DNA from: Bacteroidota bacterium
GTDB lineage: Bacteria; Bacteroidota; Bacteroidia; NS11-12g; UBA9320
Reading direction: 5' to 3'
DNA: 6,189 nt
Assembly: GCA_024638525.1 (NCBI GenBank)
Contig: JAHEKB010000099.1
Coordinates: forward strand, 1,702-7,890
Below, one piece after another: positions 1 through 6,189 of the stretch (positions are counted from its first letter, which is position 1; each line of letters begins with the position of its first letter). Under the pieces are notes generated by a model. That model ran no database searches, was not told where the DNA came from, and saw only the letters and a list, made by a program, of their open reading frames with translations. A program made the position numbers and the translations under genes.

Positions 1-986
1 AACAAATAGACTTTAGAATGCTTGTATTCAGACAGCTCATGCTCATTATTGGTGACATTAAAATAGCTGAAGTTAGGTGTAGATTTCCCCAAGGGTAAGC
101 TCTTGCTTAGTCGTGGATCTTTCACTAATTCTAGATCTACATAAGTTCCGCTCGGTTCTATGTGCTTTATCTGGTACTGCTTGCCGTTCCACTCAAAGCG
201 ATTCTCTTTGTTTTTCTTGCTGAGTTCTTGTAGTTCGCCCATCTTGATCAAACCGCCCATTGGACCAATGTGGAACATGTCTACTTCTTCTTCGTTATAA
301 TAGCCATCCACATTCATGTCCTTCAATCCAAAACTGAATGAATCCGTGTTTGATTTATAAGTATAGACTATACTGTTATACCGCTGCTCCCTATAACAAA
401 AATTGACCGAAGTAAATTCCTTGGTTCCGCTATGTGTGCGATAATGCTCATTCAATAAACGCTTATACCGAACATTCTCGCCGTATTTAAACCTGCTCAA
501 CTTCAGGGCGTATGTGGCATTTGTATCTTGTAAATTGTTCAAGTGGATGACAAATTTTTGATCTTCAAAGAGCAAAGAATCCGGAGGACCATCATTGCTA
601 AAATCGAGATCGTTGTTTCTATCGATCCAGAAATACACTGTGCGCTTGCTCCTGAAGTAGTTGCCTACCATGGTTAGCAGGTAGCCCTGAGACCTATTAT
701 TATCTGCTCCAGAAAAATAGATATAGGTATAAGCTGTATCCACACAGCTACGCATATCAGGAAGGCGAGCTATGCGATACCACTCTAAATCCTTGTCTGA
801 ATCCACACCAAAACGCGTATAGGGTTCAATCGAAAGACCGTTGTATTTGTAGATGGGTAGTATGGATTGAGACTTGTTGAACTGCTCGTCTTTTACCTGT
901 TTTTTCCCAAACAGACGTAAATCTTGCGCCTGCAGAGACAGGCTGCCCAGTATTAGTAAAAAGAAGAATGTTTGATGTTTATTCAT
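1..986 (-). CDS. Exported TlpA/thioredoxin-like protein with EF-hand-like loops (C-terminus beyond window)
   Basis: The frame is open from ATG at 986-984 to the left edge: 328 codons with no stop. Residues 1-21 form a signal peptide (MNKHQTFFFLLILGSLSLQA then QD), so the protein is exported. The last 30 residues (LPLGKSTPNFSYFNV, then LSEYKHSKVYL) match the opening of AhpC/TSA-redoxin domains of TlpA type (G-x-x-x-P-x-F ... L-x-x-y-k-x-K-v-x-L). The Cys-x-x-Cys active site would lie just past the window edge, so thiol-disulfide function is inferred, not seen. The roughly 275-residue region between is not a family I recognise. It holds a full EF-hand-type loop, DMNVDGYYNEEE (223-234), and two weaker ones, DRNNDLDF (122-129) and DSDKDLE (62-68). 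Cys81 and Cys197 are its only cysteines and could form a disulfide. The start codon overlaps the stop of the upstream peptidase by one base (TAATG), indicating translational coupling. Confidence 0.72.
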   Translation of the reverse strand, partial: MNKHQTFFFLLILGSLSLQAQDLRLFGKKQVKDEQFNKSQSILPIYKYNGLSIEPYTRFGVDSDKDLEWYRIARLPDMRSCVDTAYTYIYFSGADNNRSQGYLLTMVGNYFRSKRTVYFWIDRNNDLDFSNDGPPDSLLFEDQKFVIHLNNLQDTNATYALKLSRFKYGENVRYKRLLNEHYRTHSGTKEFTSVNFCYREQRYNSIVYTYKSNTDSFSFGLKDMNVDGYYNEEEVDMFHIGPMGGLIKMGELQELSKKNKENRFEWNGKQYQIKHIEPSGTYVDLELVKDPRLSKSLPLGKSTPNFSYFNVTNNEHELSEYKHSKVYL

Positions 987-1657
987 TAATCCCTAACCAG
1001 GGCAATGTAGTACAACAATGTTGCCAGAGATCCAAGCGCGGCAACCACATAAGTCATCGCGGCCCATCGAAGAGCATCCTTACTCATGGCGTATTCCTGA
1101 GAACTGACTATTCTCTTATCTTCTATCCAATCCAAGGCTCTGCGCGAGGCATCAAATTCAACAGGTAGTGTAATAAAGCTGAACAAGGTGGTCACAGCAA
1201 ACATAGCTATACCCACCATTAGGAGCGTAGTGCCTACACCGTAGGCGGCCAAGGCAAATCCACCCAAAATCACCCATTGCATCCACCTGGAACTCACGCT
1301 GACTACCGGTACTAATTTAGAGCGCATAGTCAGCCAGCTATAGGCCCTTGCGTGTTGCACAGCGTGTCCGCATTCGTGAGCCGCGACCGCGGCTGCAGCA
1401 GCATTGCGTTGATTAAATACCGCTTGAGAAAGATTTACTGTCTTTTTAACAGGGTTATAGTGGTCTGTCAATTGTCCATTGACAGATATTACCCTTACGT
1501 CGGTAATGCCGTGATCAGATAACATCTTCTCAGCAATTTCCCTTCCGCTTAATCCCGCAGTAAGTGGAATCTGTGAATATTTCTTGAATTTGGATCTGAG
1601 GCGATACTGAACAAACCAGCTGACCGCCATGATGGCTATGAGGAGTACGATATACAT
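986..1657 (-). CDS. YugP-type membrane zinc metallopeptidase
   Basis: This 223-residue protein belongs to the neutral zinc metallopeptidase family typified by Bacillus YugP (Pfam Zn_peptidase_2). It shows an N-terminal membrane helix (about 1-17), the family segments SGREIAEKML (37-46) and LTDHYNPVKKTVNLS (63-77), and the zinc site HECGH (94-98) within AAVAAHECGHAVQ. Glu167 in LPVEFDASRRA is the likely third zinc ligand. Further membrane helices lie at about 125-139, 142-163 and 199-219. Length is normal for the family and all expected catalytic residues are present, so it should be active. The substrate is unknown; membrane protein turnover is a guess. The start codon is preceded by an A-rich stretch without a Shine-Dalgarno site, as is usual in Bacteroidota. 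It lies 42 nt behind the small membrane protein and overlaps the following thioredoxin-like gene by one base. Confidence 0.93.
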   Translation of the reverse strand: MYIVLLIAIMAVSWFVQYRLRSKFKKYSQIPLTAGLSGREIAEKMLSDHGITDVRVISVNGQLTDHYNPVKKTVNLSQAVFNQRNAAAAAVAAHECGHAVQHARAYSWLTMRSKLVPVVSVSSRWMQWVILGGFALAAYGVGTTLLMVGIAMFAVTTLFSFITLPVEFDASRRALDWIEDKRIVSSQEYAMSKDALRWAAMTYVVAALGSLATLLYYIALVRD

Positions 1658-1664
1658 TTTTTAT

Positions 1665-1687
1665 TTTTCAAGTTTCAACTTACAAAA
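1665..1687 (-). repeat. Short A/T-rich dyad just upstream of the peptidase start
   Basis: On the minus strand AAGTT-GA-AACTT (1670-1681) is flanked by TTTT and AAAA, giving a possible stem with a UGAA loop about 10 nt before the peptidase ATG. The stem is short and mostly A-T, with one G-T wobble and one mismatch. It is not a convincing terminator because no T-run follows it on the transcribed strand. It could modestly affect translation of the peptidase, or mean nothing. Confidence 0.25.
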
Positions 1688-1699
1688 AACATTCCAATT

Positions 1700-1855
1700 C
1701 TATCGGCTGCATTTGACGATCAGCGCAATCATTGCGACCAATGCCATCAATAGCGAGATACGGTTGATCCCATGCATCATATTCAAATAAGAATTGTCTG
1801 TCTTGTTCTTGCGACTAAATGTCAGATACGACCATATTTTTTTTAAGAATTCCAT
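1700..1855 (-). CDS. Small single-pass membrane protein, 51 aa, coupled to purD
   Basis: ATG at 1855-1853 opens a 51-codon frame ending in TAG at 1702-1700. The protein begins MEFLKKIWSYLTFSRKNKTD, continues with SYLNMMHGINRIS, and ends in one hydrophobic helix (about residues 34-47, SLLMALVAMIALIV) followed by KCSR. The start lies one base after the purD stop (TAAGATG), which argues for translation coupled to purD. The basic, aromatic N-terminus followed by MHGINRIS and a helix resembles very short conserved Bacteroidota proteins that I recall as DUF6728, but this is from memory and unchecked. No function is known to me. The helix and flanking charges suggest the inner membrane. That it is real is supported by fit to the gap, frame, spacing and composition; chance cannot be fully excluded at this length. 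Confidence 0.72.
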   Translation of the reverse strand: MEFLKKIWSYLTFSRKNKTDNSYLNMMHGINRISLLMALVAMIALIVKCSR

Positions 1856-1856
1856 C

Positions 1857-3116
1857 TTACCACTTTAAGTCTTTACCGATGTCTTTTCTGTAATAACGTT
1901 TGTCAAACTGTATCTGTTCAGTTAGCTCATAAGAGGCCGCAAGCGCTTCGTGCAGATTGATCCCAAAAGCCGAAGCGGCCAATACCCTGCCGCCATTGGT
2001 CAGTAGTTTATCTCCACGTCTGATCGTACCGGCGTGAAATACCGTATCACAGTCAGGAATACTGATCTCCTTTCCTTTTTCATACGATTCGGGATATCCT
2101 CCTGAAACAGAAAAAACCGTGGTACAATATCGTTTACTCATAGAGGCTATTCGATTGGTCAGTTCTCCGCGCTTGCTCTTGTGAATCAAAATAGAAAGTG
2201 ATTCTGTCAATCTGGGGATTACCACTTCTGTTTCTGGGTCTCCCATGCGGACATTGTATTCGATCACCTTGGGTTGACCATCTACATTGATCAGCCCGAA
2301 AAAGACAAATCCCCTGTAATTCAGTCCGTCTTTCTGAAAGCCCTCTATGGTCGGCTCAACAATCTCGGCTATGGTTTTATCAAAGACCTCATCCTGAAAA
2401 AAGTATACCGGGCTTACTGCTCCCATACCTCCGGTGTTCAATCCCGTGTCTCCCTCTCCTATTCTTTTGTAATCCTTTGCCTCTGGGAGCAAAACATAAG
2501 ATTTGCCATCAGTCAGGGCAAAAACAGAGAATTCAATTCCATCCAGAAATTCCTCAATGACCACTTTTGAAGAAGCCTCTCCAAATTTTTCGTTTAGGAG
2601 CATGTCTTCCAATGCTTCCTGCGCTTCCAAAAGATCATCTATAATCAATACTCCTTTGCCCGCGGCAAGTCCATCGGCTTTCAAAACATAGGGCGGTTTT
2701 AAAACTTTTAAAAATTCCTTCCCCTCCGCTACTTGAGTTTTGTCAAAACTTTGATAGGCCGCGGTTGGAATGTTATGCCTGTGCATAAACTCCTTAGCGT
2801 AGGTCTTACTTCCCTCTAATTGTCCCGCTTCTTTATCAGGTGAGAAAACGTAGATATCCGAATGTTGCTCGAAATAATCTCGTACACCCTTGGCAATTGG
2901 ATCTTCAGAACCTGGAAGTAAAGTGTCAATTTCATTGTCCTTACAAAAGCTAAGTAGGCCCTTAAAATCATCCAAGCCAATGTTCACATTTGTGCCGCAA
3001 CTTTCCGTACCCCCATTTCCAGGGGCTATGAATACGCTTTCCTTTCCAATTTCTGCGCCGATCTTCCAAGCTAAAGTGTGCTCTCTACCTCCTGATCCAA
3101 GTATTAATATCCTCAT
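1857..3116 (-). CDS. purD: Phosphoribosylamine-glycine ligase (GAR synthetase)
   Basis: PurD joins 5-phosphoribosylamine and glycine using ATP to give glycinamide ribonucleotide, the second step of IMP synthesis in the cytosol. The 419-residue protein has the expected length. It shows the N-terminal loop MRILILGSGGREH (1-13), LEGSKTYAKEFM (100-111), the ATP-grasp lysine segment LKADGLAAGKGVLII (145-159), the acidic ATP-contact segment VIEEFLDGIEFS (186-197), DTGLNTGGMGAVSP (223-236), the metal-binding segment EYNVRMGDPETE (286-297), and the C-terminal FHAGT and TNGGRVLA blocks. I chose ATG 3116 because the family starts exactly at this M-R-I-L-I-L-G. A longer frame to 3296 adds 60 unrelated residues and would run into the divergent lipoprotein gene. 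Two usually conserved spots differ: GPE reads GSE (69-71) and the later G-P reads S-P (92-93). It is first in the leftward gene run. Confidence 0.98.
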   Translation of the reverse strand: MRILILGSGGREHTLAWKIGAEIGKESVFIAPGNGGTESCGTNVNIGLDDFKGLLSFCKDNEIDTLLPGSEDPIAKGVRDYFEQHSDIYVFSPDKEAGQLEGSKTYAKEFMHRHNIPTAAYQSFDKTQVAEGKEFLKVLKPPYVLKADGLAAGKGVLIIDDLLEAQEALEDMLLNEKFGEASSKVVIEEFLDGIEFSVFALTDGKSYVLLPEAKDYKRIGEGDTGLNTGGMGAVSPVYFFQDEVFDKTIAEIVEPTIEGFQKDGLNYRGFVFFGLINVDGQPKVIEYNVRMGDPETEVVIPRLTESLSILIHKSKRGELTNRIASMSKRYCTTVFSVSGGYPESYEKGKEISIPDCDTVFHAGTIRRGDKLLTNGGRVLAASAFGINLHEALAASYELTEQIQFDKRYYRKDIGKDLKW

Positions 3117-3133
3117 GTTTCCTTCAAAGCGTT

Positions 3134-3141
3134 CAAAGATA
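3134..3141 (-). promoter_or_regulatory. Putative -7 element for purD (TATCTTTG)
   Basis: On the minus strand TATCTTTG fits the Bacteroidota -7 consensus TAnnTTTG and lies 17 nt before the purD ATG. That would give a leader of only about 10 nt. I find no TTG at the normal -33 distance (nearest about 31 nt upstream), so the promoter is supported by one element only. Confidence 0.45.
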
Positions 3142-3149
3142 ATTATGGT

Positions 3150-3157
3150 TACATTTG
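3150..3157 (+). promoter_or_regulatory. Putative -7 element for the lipoprotein gene (TACATTTG)
   Basis: TACATTTG fits TAnnTTTG and ends 29 nt before the lipoprotein ATG, a reasonable distance for a leader of about 20-25 nt. No clear TTG -33 box sits 17-23 nt upstream. It may also drive secA, since no promoter of this type is evident in the 36-nt gap before secA. Confidence 0.45.
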
Positions 3158-3186
3158 AACCTCCTTTTTTAACAATATTTATACCC

Positions 3187-3579
3187 ATGAAATACTCAAT
3201 GATACTTGTGATTGCGGCCTCTTTGATTTTGGGTTCTGCATGCAAAGACAAAGAAGATGGTGCCGATGGCCCAAATAATTCAACGGGACAGCTCACCGAT
3301 AGTGATAAAGCTAAACTCTATGATAAGGTTTGGTATCCAACAGGTTCTGTTGGAGGTCTTGAACTTGAGTTTCTAAGTGATGGTATTTTTAGACAGTCGC
3401 TTTCACTGGAAGGCAGTTGGAGCTGGCAAAACAAGGGCGACACCATGAACGTGCAAGATTACAATAACAAGAAGTACAATTTTCTCTTTGATGAGATAAG
3501 CAATACCACGATTAAGTATCGTTCAAACGGTGGAGGGGACAACTATCAAACTCAATTCACCTTTAGCAGCACCAAATAG
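3187..3579 (+). CDS. Lipoprotein, lipocalin-like, probably surface-exposed
   Basis: This 130-residue protein begins with a lipoprotein signal peptide: MKYSMILVIAASLILGSA with lipidated Cys19. The residues after the cysteine are KDKEDGADG, which resembles the K-(D/E)-rich lipoprotein export signal that sends Bacteroidota lipoproteins to the cell surface. A short flexible linker (about 25-37) leads to a roughly 90-residue domain of alternating hydrophobic strands with LYDKVWYPTG, LELEFLSDGIFR and GSWSWQNKGDTM. This pattern (a leading W, then F-x-x-D-G, then G-x-W, then D-x-M/I) is common in small lipocalin-like domains of this phylum; ligand and role are unknown. ATG 3187 was chosen because it places the signal peptide correctly. 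The same frame is open far upstream, but only as antisense of purD. secA follows 36 nt later in the same direction. Confidence 0.85.
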   Translation: MKYSMILVIAASLILGSACKDKEDGADGPNNSTGQLTDSDKAKLYDKVWYPTGSVGGLELEFLSDGIFRQSLSLEGSWSWQNKGDTMNVQDYNNKKYNFLFDEISNTTIKYRSNGGGDNYQTQFTFSSTK

Positions 3580-3615
3580 TGGCACGTTTTTAGCCGTTAA
3601 TAGTAAAAGCATCAA

Positions 3616-6189
3616 ATGTTAAATTCTTTCGTAAAAGGCATCTCCAAGGTTTTCGGTAACAAAGCCGACCGCGATGTCAAAGAACTATTTCCTATTGTAG
3701 ATCAAGTCAATGAGCATTATGAAGGCTTGAATAAATTAAGCAATGATGAATTGCGTGCTAAAACGGCAGAGTTTAAAGCTCGCATAAATGACTATCTGTC
3801 AGAGATTGATGTAGAAATAACGGAATTAAAGAAACAAATTGATAATACAGGGGCACACGACATCCACGCTCGAGAAGAAGCCTATGAGAGGATTGATCAA
3901 CTTGAAGAACAGAGGGACGAGCGCCTGGAGGAAATATTGGAAGAGATACAAGCTGAAGCTTTTGCAGTAATTAAAGAGACAGCAAGAAGATTCACGGAAG
4001 AGGATGAATTAAGTGCAACAGCTACGAACTACGATCGAGATCTTGCAGCTGAGAAAGAACATATAGCCATTGTTGATGATCAAGTGGTTTATCAAACCAG
4101 CTGGGATGCCGCGGGTATTGAGGTGGTTTGGAATATGATACACTATGACGTGCAGTTGATTGGGGGCACGGTACTTCACAAGGGCAAGATCGCTGAAATG
4201 GCCACGGGTGAGGGTAAAACCTTGGTCTCTACGCTCCCGGCTTATTTAAATGCCCTAGGGCAAAGGGGTGTACATATAGTTACGGTGAATGATTATCTGG
4301 CTAGAAGGGATTGCGAATGGAACGCTCCAATATTCCAATTTCACGGAATGCGCGTGGATTGTATAGACTATTACCCTTCTCATTCTGAAGAAAGGAGAAA
4401 TGCTTATAAAGCGGATATAACCTACGGAACAAATAATGAATTTGGATTCGACTATTTGCGTGATAATATGGCTCACAGCCCGCAAGATCAAGTTCAGCGC
4501 AAGCATCACTTTGCGATGATTGATGAGGTGGATTCTGTCTTGATTGACGATGCCAGAACTCCACTCATTATTTCAGGCCCTATTCCAAAAGGAGATCAAC
4601 ATGAATTCAACGAGCTAAAGCCGAGAATTCAAAAATTGGTTGATGCACAAAAGAGATATCTATCCACCGCGCTCACAGATGCCAAGAAAATGATTGCTGA
4701 GGGTAAGACCTCAGAAAAGGAAGGCGGCTTACTCCTATACAGGTGTTATAGAGGATTCCCAAAGAACAAGCCCCTGATAAAGTACCTAGGCGAACAGGGA
4801 ATCAATGCCATTATGACCAAAACGGAGAACTTCTATCTACAAGACCAGCAAAAGCAAATGCACATTGTGGATGAGGAACTCTATTTCACCATTGAAGAGA
4901 AGAACAATCAAGTTGAACTCACTGATAAAGGCATTGAATTAATTACCGCCAGTGGGGAGGATTCCACTTTCTTTATCATGCCCGATGTTGGGGCTGAGAT
5001 TGCCGATTTGGAAAAATCATCTCTGGCAGAAGAGCAAAAGGTAAAAAAGAAGGATGAGATCATGCGTGATTTCTCCATCAAATCCGAAAGAATTCATTCT
5101 GTAAATCAGCTACTTAAAGCGTATGCCATGTTCGAGAAGGATGTTGAATATATCATTCAAGACAGCAAGATCAAGATCGTCGATGAGCAAACGGGTAGAG
5201 TTATGGAAGGCAGAAGATATTCGGACGGACTTCACCAAGCCATTGAAGCCAAAGAAAATGTCAAGGTAGAGGCGGCAACGCAAACCTTTGCAACCATTAC
5301 ACTACAGAATTTCTTTAGAATGTACCACAAACTATCTGGTATGACTGGTACTGCAGAGACAGAAGCAGGTGAATTCTGGGAGATCTATAAATTGGATGTG
5401 ATAGTTATTCCGACCAATAGGCCCATTCAAAGAGATGATCGTCAAGACTTGGTATACAAGACCGTTAGAGAGAAATTTAATGCCGTAGCTGAGGAGGTAA
5501 TCAGATTGCAAGAAGAAGGACGCCCAGTTCTTGTGGGTACCACTTCTGTCGAGGTCTCGGAATTATTGAGTCGAATGCTCAGCATGCGCAAGATTAAGCA
5601 CAATGTATTGAACGCCAAACAGCACCAGAGGGAAGCGGATATCGTTCAAGAGGCGGGTCATCCCGGTGCAGTAACCATTGCTACAAACATGGCAGGTCGA
5701 GGAACGGATATCAAACTGGGGAAAGGCGTTAAAGATTCCGGTGGTCTGGCTATAATTGGCACCGAACGACACGAAAGTAGGCGTGTAGATCGTCAGTTAA
5801 GGGGTCGTGCGGGAAGACAGGGAGATCCCGGTTCTTCTCAATTTTACGTTTCTCTAGAAGACAATCTCATGCGATTATTCGGATCTGATAGGGTAACCCG
5901 AGTAATGGATAGATTTGGTTATGAAGAGGGCGAGGTTATTCAGCACTCCATGATCTCCAAGACTATTGAGCGTTCGCAGAAAAAAGTAGAGCAGAATAAT
6001 TTTGGTATACGAAAGCGCTTGTTGGAATACGATGATGTAATGAACAAGCAAAGGGTGGTAATCTACAGCCGTAGAAAGAACGCACTCTATGGCGAAAGAC
6101 TAGCCGTTGACATCAACAATGCCGTATTTGACTGGATCGAGGAAATGGTGCGCTTCTATAAGGAGAGCAATGACTTTGAGGGCTTTAAT
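3616..6189 (+). CDS. secA: Preprotein translocase ATPase SecA (C-terminus beyond window)
   Basis: SecA is the cytosolic ATPase that drives proteins through SecYEG. The frame runs 858 codons from ATG 3616 to the right edge without a stop; Bacteroidota SecA is usually about 1100 residues, so roughly the last quarter is missing. Visible motifs: N-terminal MLNSFVKGISKVFG; Walker A MATGEGKT (195-202); VTVNDYLARRD; TYGTNNEFGFDYLRDNM; DEVD box (303-306) in IDEVDSVLIDDARTPL; the preprotein cross-linking region after it; SDGLHQAIEAKE; GMTGTAETE (575-583); second nucleotide domain VLVGTTSVE (638-646), MAGRGTD (692-698) and QLRGRAGRQGD (727-737); EYDDVMNKQR (804-813) in the helical scaffold. Walker A is about 93 residues later than in E. 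coli SecA because of two N-terminal insertions: a charged coiled coil (about 58-112) and a segment near 127-173. Both appear typical of the phylum. The helical wing remainder and C-terminal tail cannot be judged. No Shine-Dalgarno site precedes the start. Confidence 0.98.
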   Translation, partial: MLNSFVKGISKVFGNKADRDVKELFPIVDQVNEHYEGLNKLSNDELRAKTAEFKARINDYLSEIDVEITELKKQIDNTGAHDIHAREEAYERIDQLEEQRDERLEEILEEIQAEAFAVIKETARRFTEEDELSATATNYDRDLAAEKEHIAIVDDQVVYQTSWDAAGIEVVWNMIHYDVQLIGGTVLHKGKIAEMATGEGKTLVSTLPAYLNALGQRGVHIVTVNDYLARRDCEWNAPIFQFHGMRVDCIDYYPSHSEERRNAYKADITYGTNNEFGFDYLRDNMAHSPQDQVQRKHHFAMIDEVDSVLIDDARTPLIISGPIPKGDQHEFNELKPRIQKLVDAQKRYLSTALTDAKKMIAEGKTSEKEGGLLLYRCYRGFPKNKPLIKYLGEQGINAIMTKTENFYLQDQQKQMHIVDEELYFTIEEKNNQVELTDKGIELITASGEDSTFFIMPDVGAEIADLEKSSLAEEQKVKKKDEIMRDFSIKSERIHSVNQLLKAYAMFEKDVEYIIQDSKIKIVDEQTGRVMEGRRYSDGLHQAIEAKENVKVEAATQTFATITLQNFFRMYHKLSGMTGTAETEAGEFWEIYKLDVIVIPTNRPIQRDDRQDLVYKTVREKFNAVAEEVIRLQEEGRPVLVGTTSVEVSELLSRMLSMRKIKHNVLNAKQHQREADIVQEAGHPGAVTIATNMAGRGTDIKLGKGVKDSGGLAIIGTERHESRRVDRQLRGRAGRQGDPGSSQFYVSLEDNLMRLFGSDRVTRVMDRFGYEEGEVIQHSMISKTIERSQKKVEQNNFGIRKRLLEYDDVMNKQRVVIYSRRKNALYGERLAVDINNAVFDWIEEMVRFYKESNDFEGFN

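Larger units (their letters stand above)
3131..3160. repeat. Inverted repeat holding both divergent -7 elements
   Basis: GTTCAAA (3131-3137) and TTTGAAC (3154-3160) are perfect inverted arms separated by 16 nt, with partial symmetry continuing inward (TAA opposite TTA). Each arm overlaps a TAnnTTTG -7 element pointing outward, one toward purD and one toward the lipoprotein gene. The symmetry may simply reflect two similar promoters ending TTTGAAC, or it may be an operator bound by a dimeric regulator. No regulator gene is present in the window. Confidence 0.45.

Noticed and set aside
968..1168. A 66-codon plus-strand open frame across the peptidase/thioredoxin-like junction.
   Set aside because: It is antisense to two well-supported genes and its composition is unlike a protein.
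2274..2570. A plus-strand open frame of 98 codons inside purD.
   Set aside because: It is antisense to a clear, highly conserved gene and has no recognisable motif.
3149..3167. On the minus strand, AAAGGAGG followed 5 nt later by ATG and immediately TAA: a perfect Shine-Dalgarno site before a start-stop pair.
   Set aside because: It lies upstream of the likely purD -7 element, so it is probably not transcribed on that strand, and Bacteroidota rarely rely on Shine-Dalgarno sites. Probably chance in a purine-rich stretch.
2890..3186. A plus-strand extension of the lipoprotein frame by 99 residues upstream of 3187.
   Set aside because: It is antisense to purD and would bury the lipoprotein signal peptide inside the protein.
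3117..3296. An N-terminal extension of purD by up to 60 residues, in frame and free of stops.
   Set aside because: PurD proteins begin at the M-R-I-L-I-L-G-x-G-G-R-E-H segment. The extension does not resemble any PurD and is antisense to the lipoprotein signal peptide.
3580..3615. A possible terminator or promoter between the lipoprotein gene and secA (GGC-ACGTTTTTA-GCC).
   Set aside because: The stem is only 3 bp with no following T-run, and no TAnnTTTG element is present in the gap.
4255..4564. Two overlapping minus-strand open frames of 84 and 87 codons within secA.
   Set aside because: Both are shadows of the conserved SecA nucleotide-binding region and have no domain features.
5563..5772. 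A 69-codon minus-strand open frame within secA.
   Set aside because: It is antisense to the conserved second nucleotide-binding domain and has no supporting features.

Overview
The window looks like ordinary chromosome from a member of the Bacteroidota, probably near the Flavobacteriales. I infer this from four things. SecA carries the extra N-terminal segments seen in that phylum. PurD reads like flavobacterial PurD (for example KPPYVLKADGL and DTGLNTGGMGA). Start codons are preceded by A-rich stretches rather than strong Shine-Dalgarno sites. TAnnTTTG-type -7 promoter elements are present. Base composition is moderate, so it is not a very AT-rich Flavobacterium. No species can be named. I see no tRNA, rRNA, CRISPR array, insertion sequence or phage gene.

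Layout. A 70-bp divergent intergenic region (3117-3186) splits the window. Leftward on the minus strand is a tight run of four genes: purD (purine synthesis, 1857-3116), a 51-residue one-helix membrane protein (1700-1855, starting 1 nt after the purD stop), a YugP-type membrane zinc metallopeptidase (986-1657), and an exported TlpA/thioredoxin-like protein that runs off the left edge (1-986). The last two genes overlap by one base (TAATG). Rightward on the plus strand are a 130-residue lipoprotein with a lipocalin-like look (3187-3579) and, 36 nt later, secA (3616-6189), cut by the right edge after 858 codons. Both edge genes are complete reading frames up to the window ends, with no internal stops.

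How the genes fit together. purD supplies the second step of IMP synthesis. The three genes behind it encode one small membrane protein, one membrane protease and one periplasm-directed protein, so the operon is mixed in function and co-transcription is inferred from spacing alone. On the other side a probably surface-exposed lipoprotein precedes secA, the motor that drives Sec export, which such lipoproteins need. The 70-bp divergent region holds two opposed -7 elements sitting in the arms of an inverted repeat, which could link expression of the two sides.

The window is mostly housekeeping. I do not see a convincing new multi-gene system. The items most worth a second look are the small protein coupled to purD, the calcium-loop motifs in the exported thioredoxin-like protein, and the symmetric divergent promoter.
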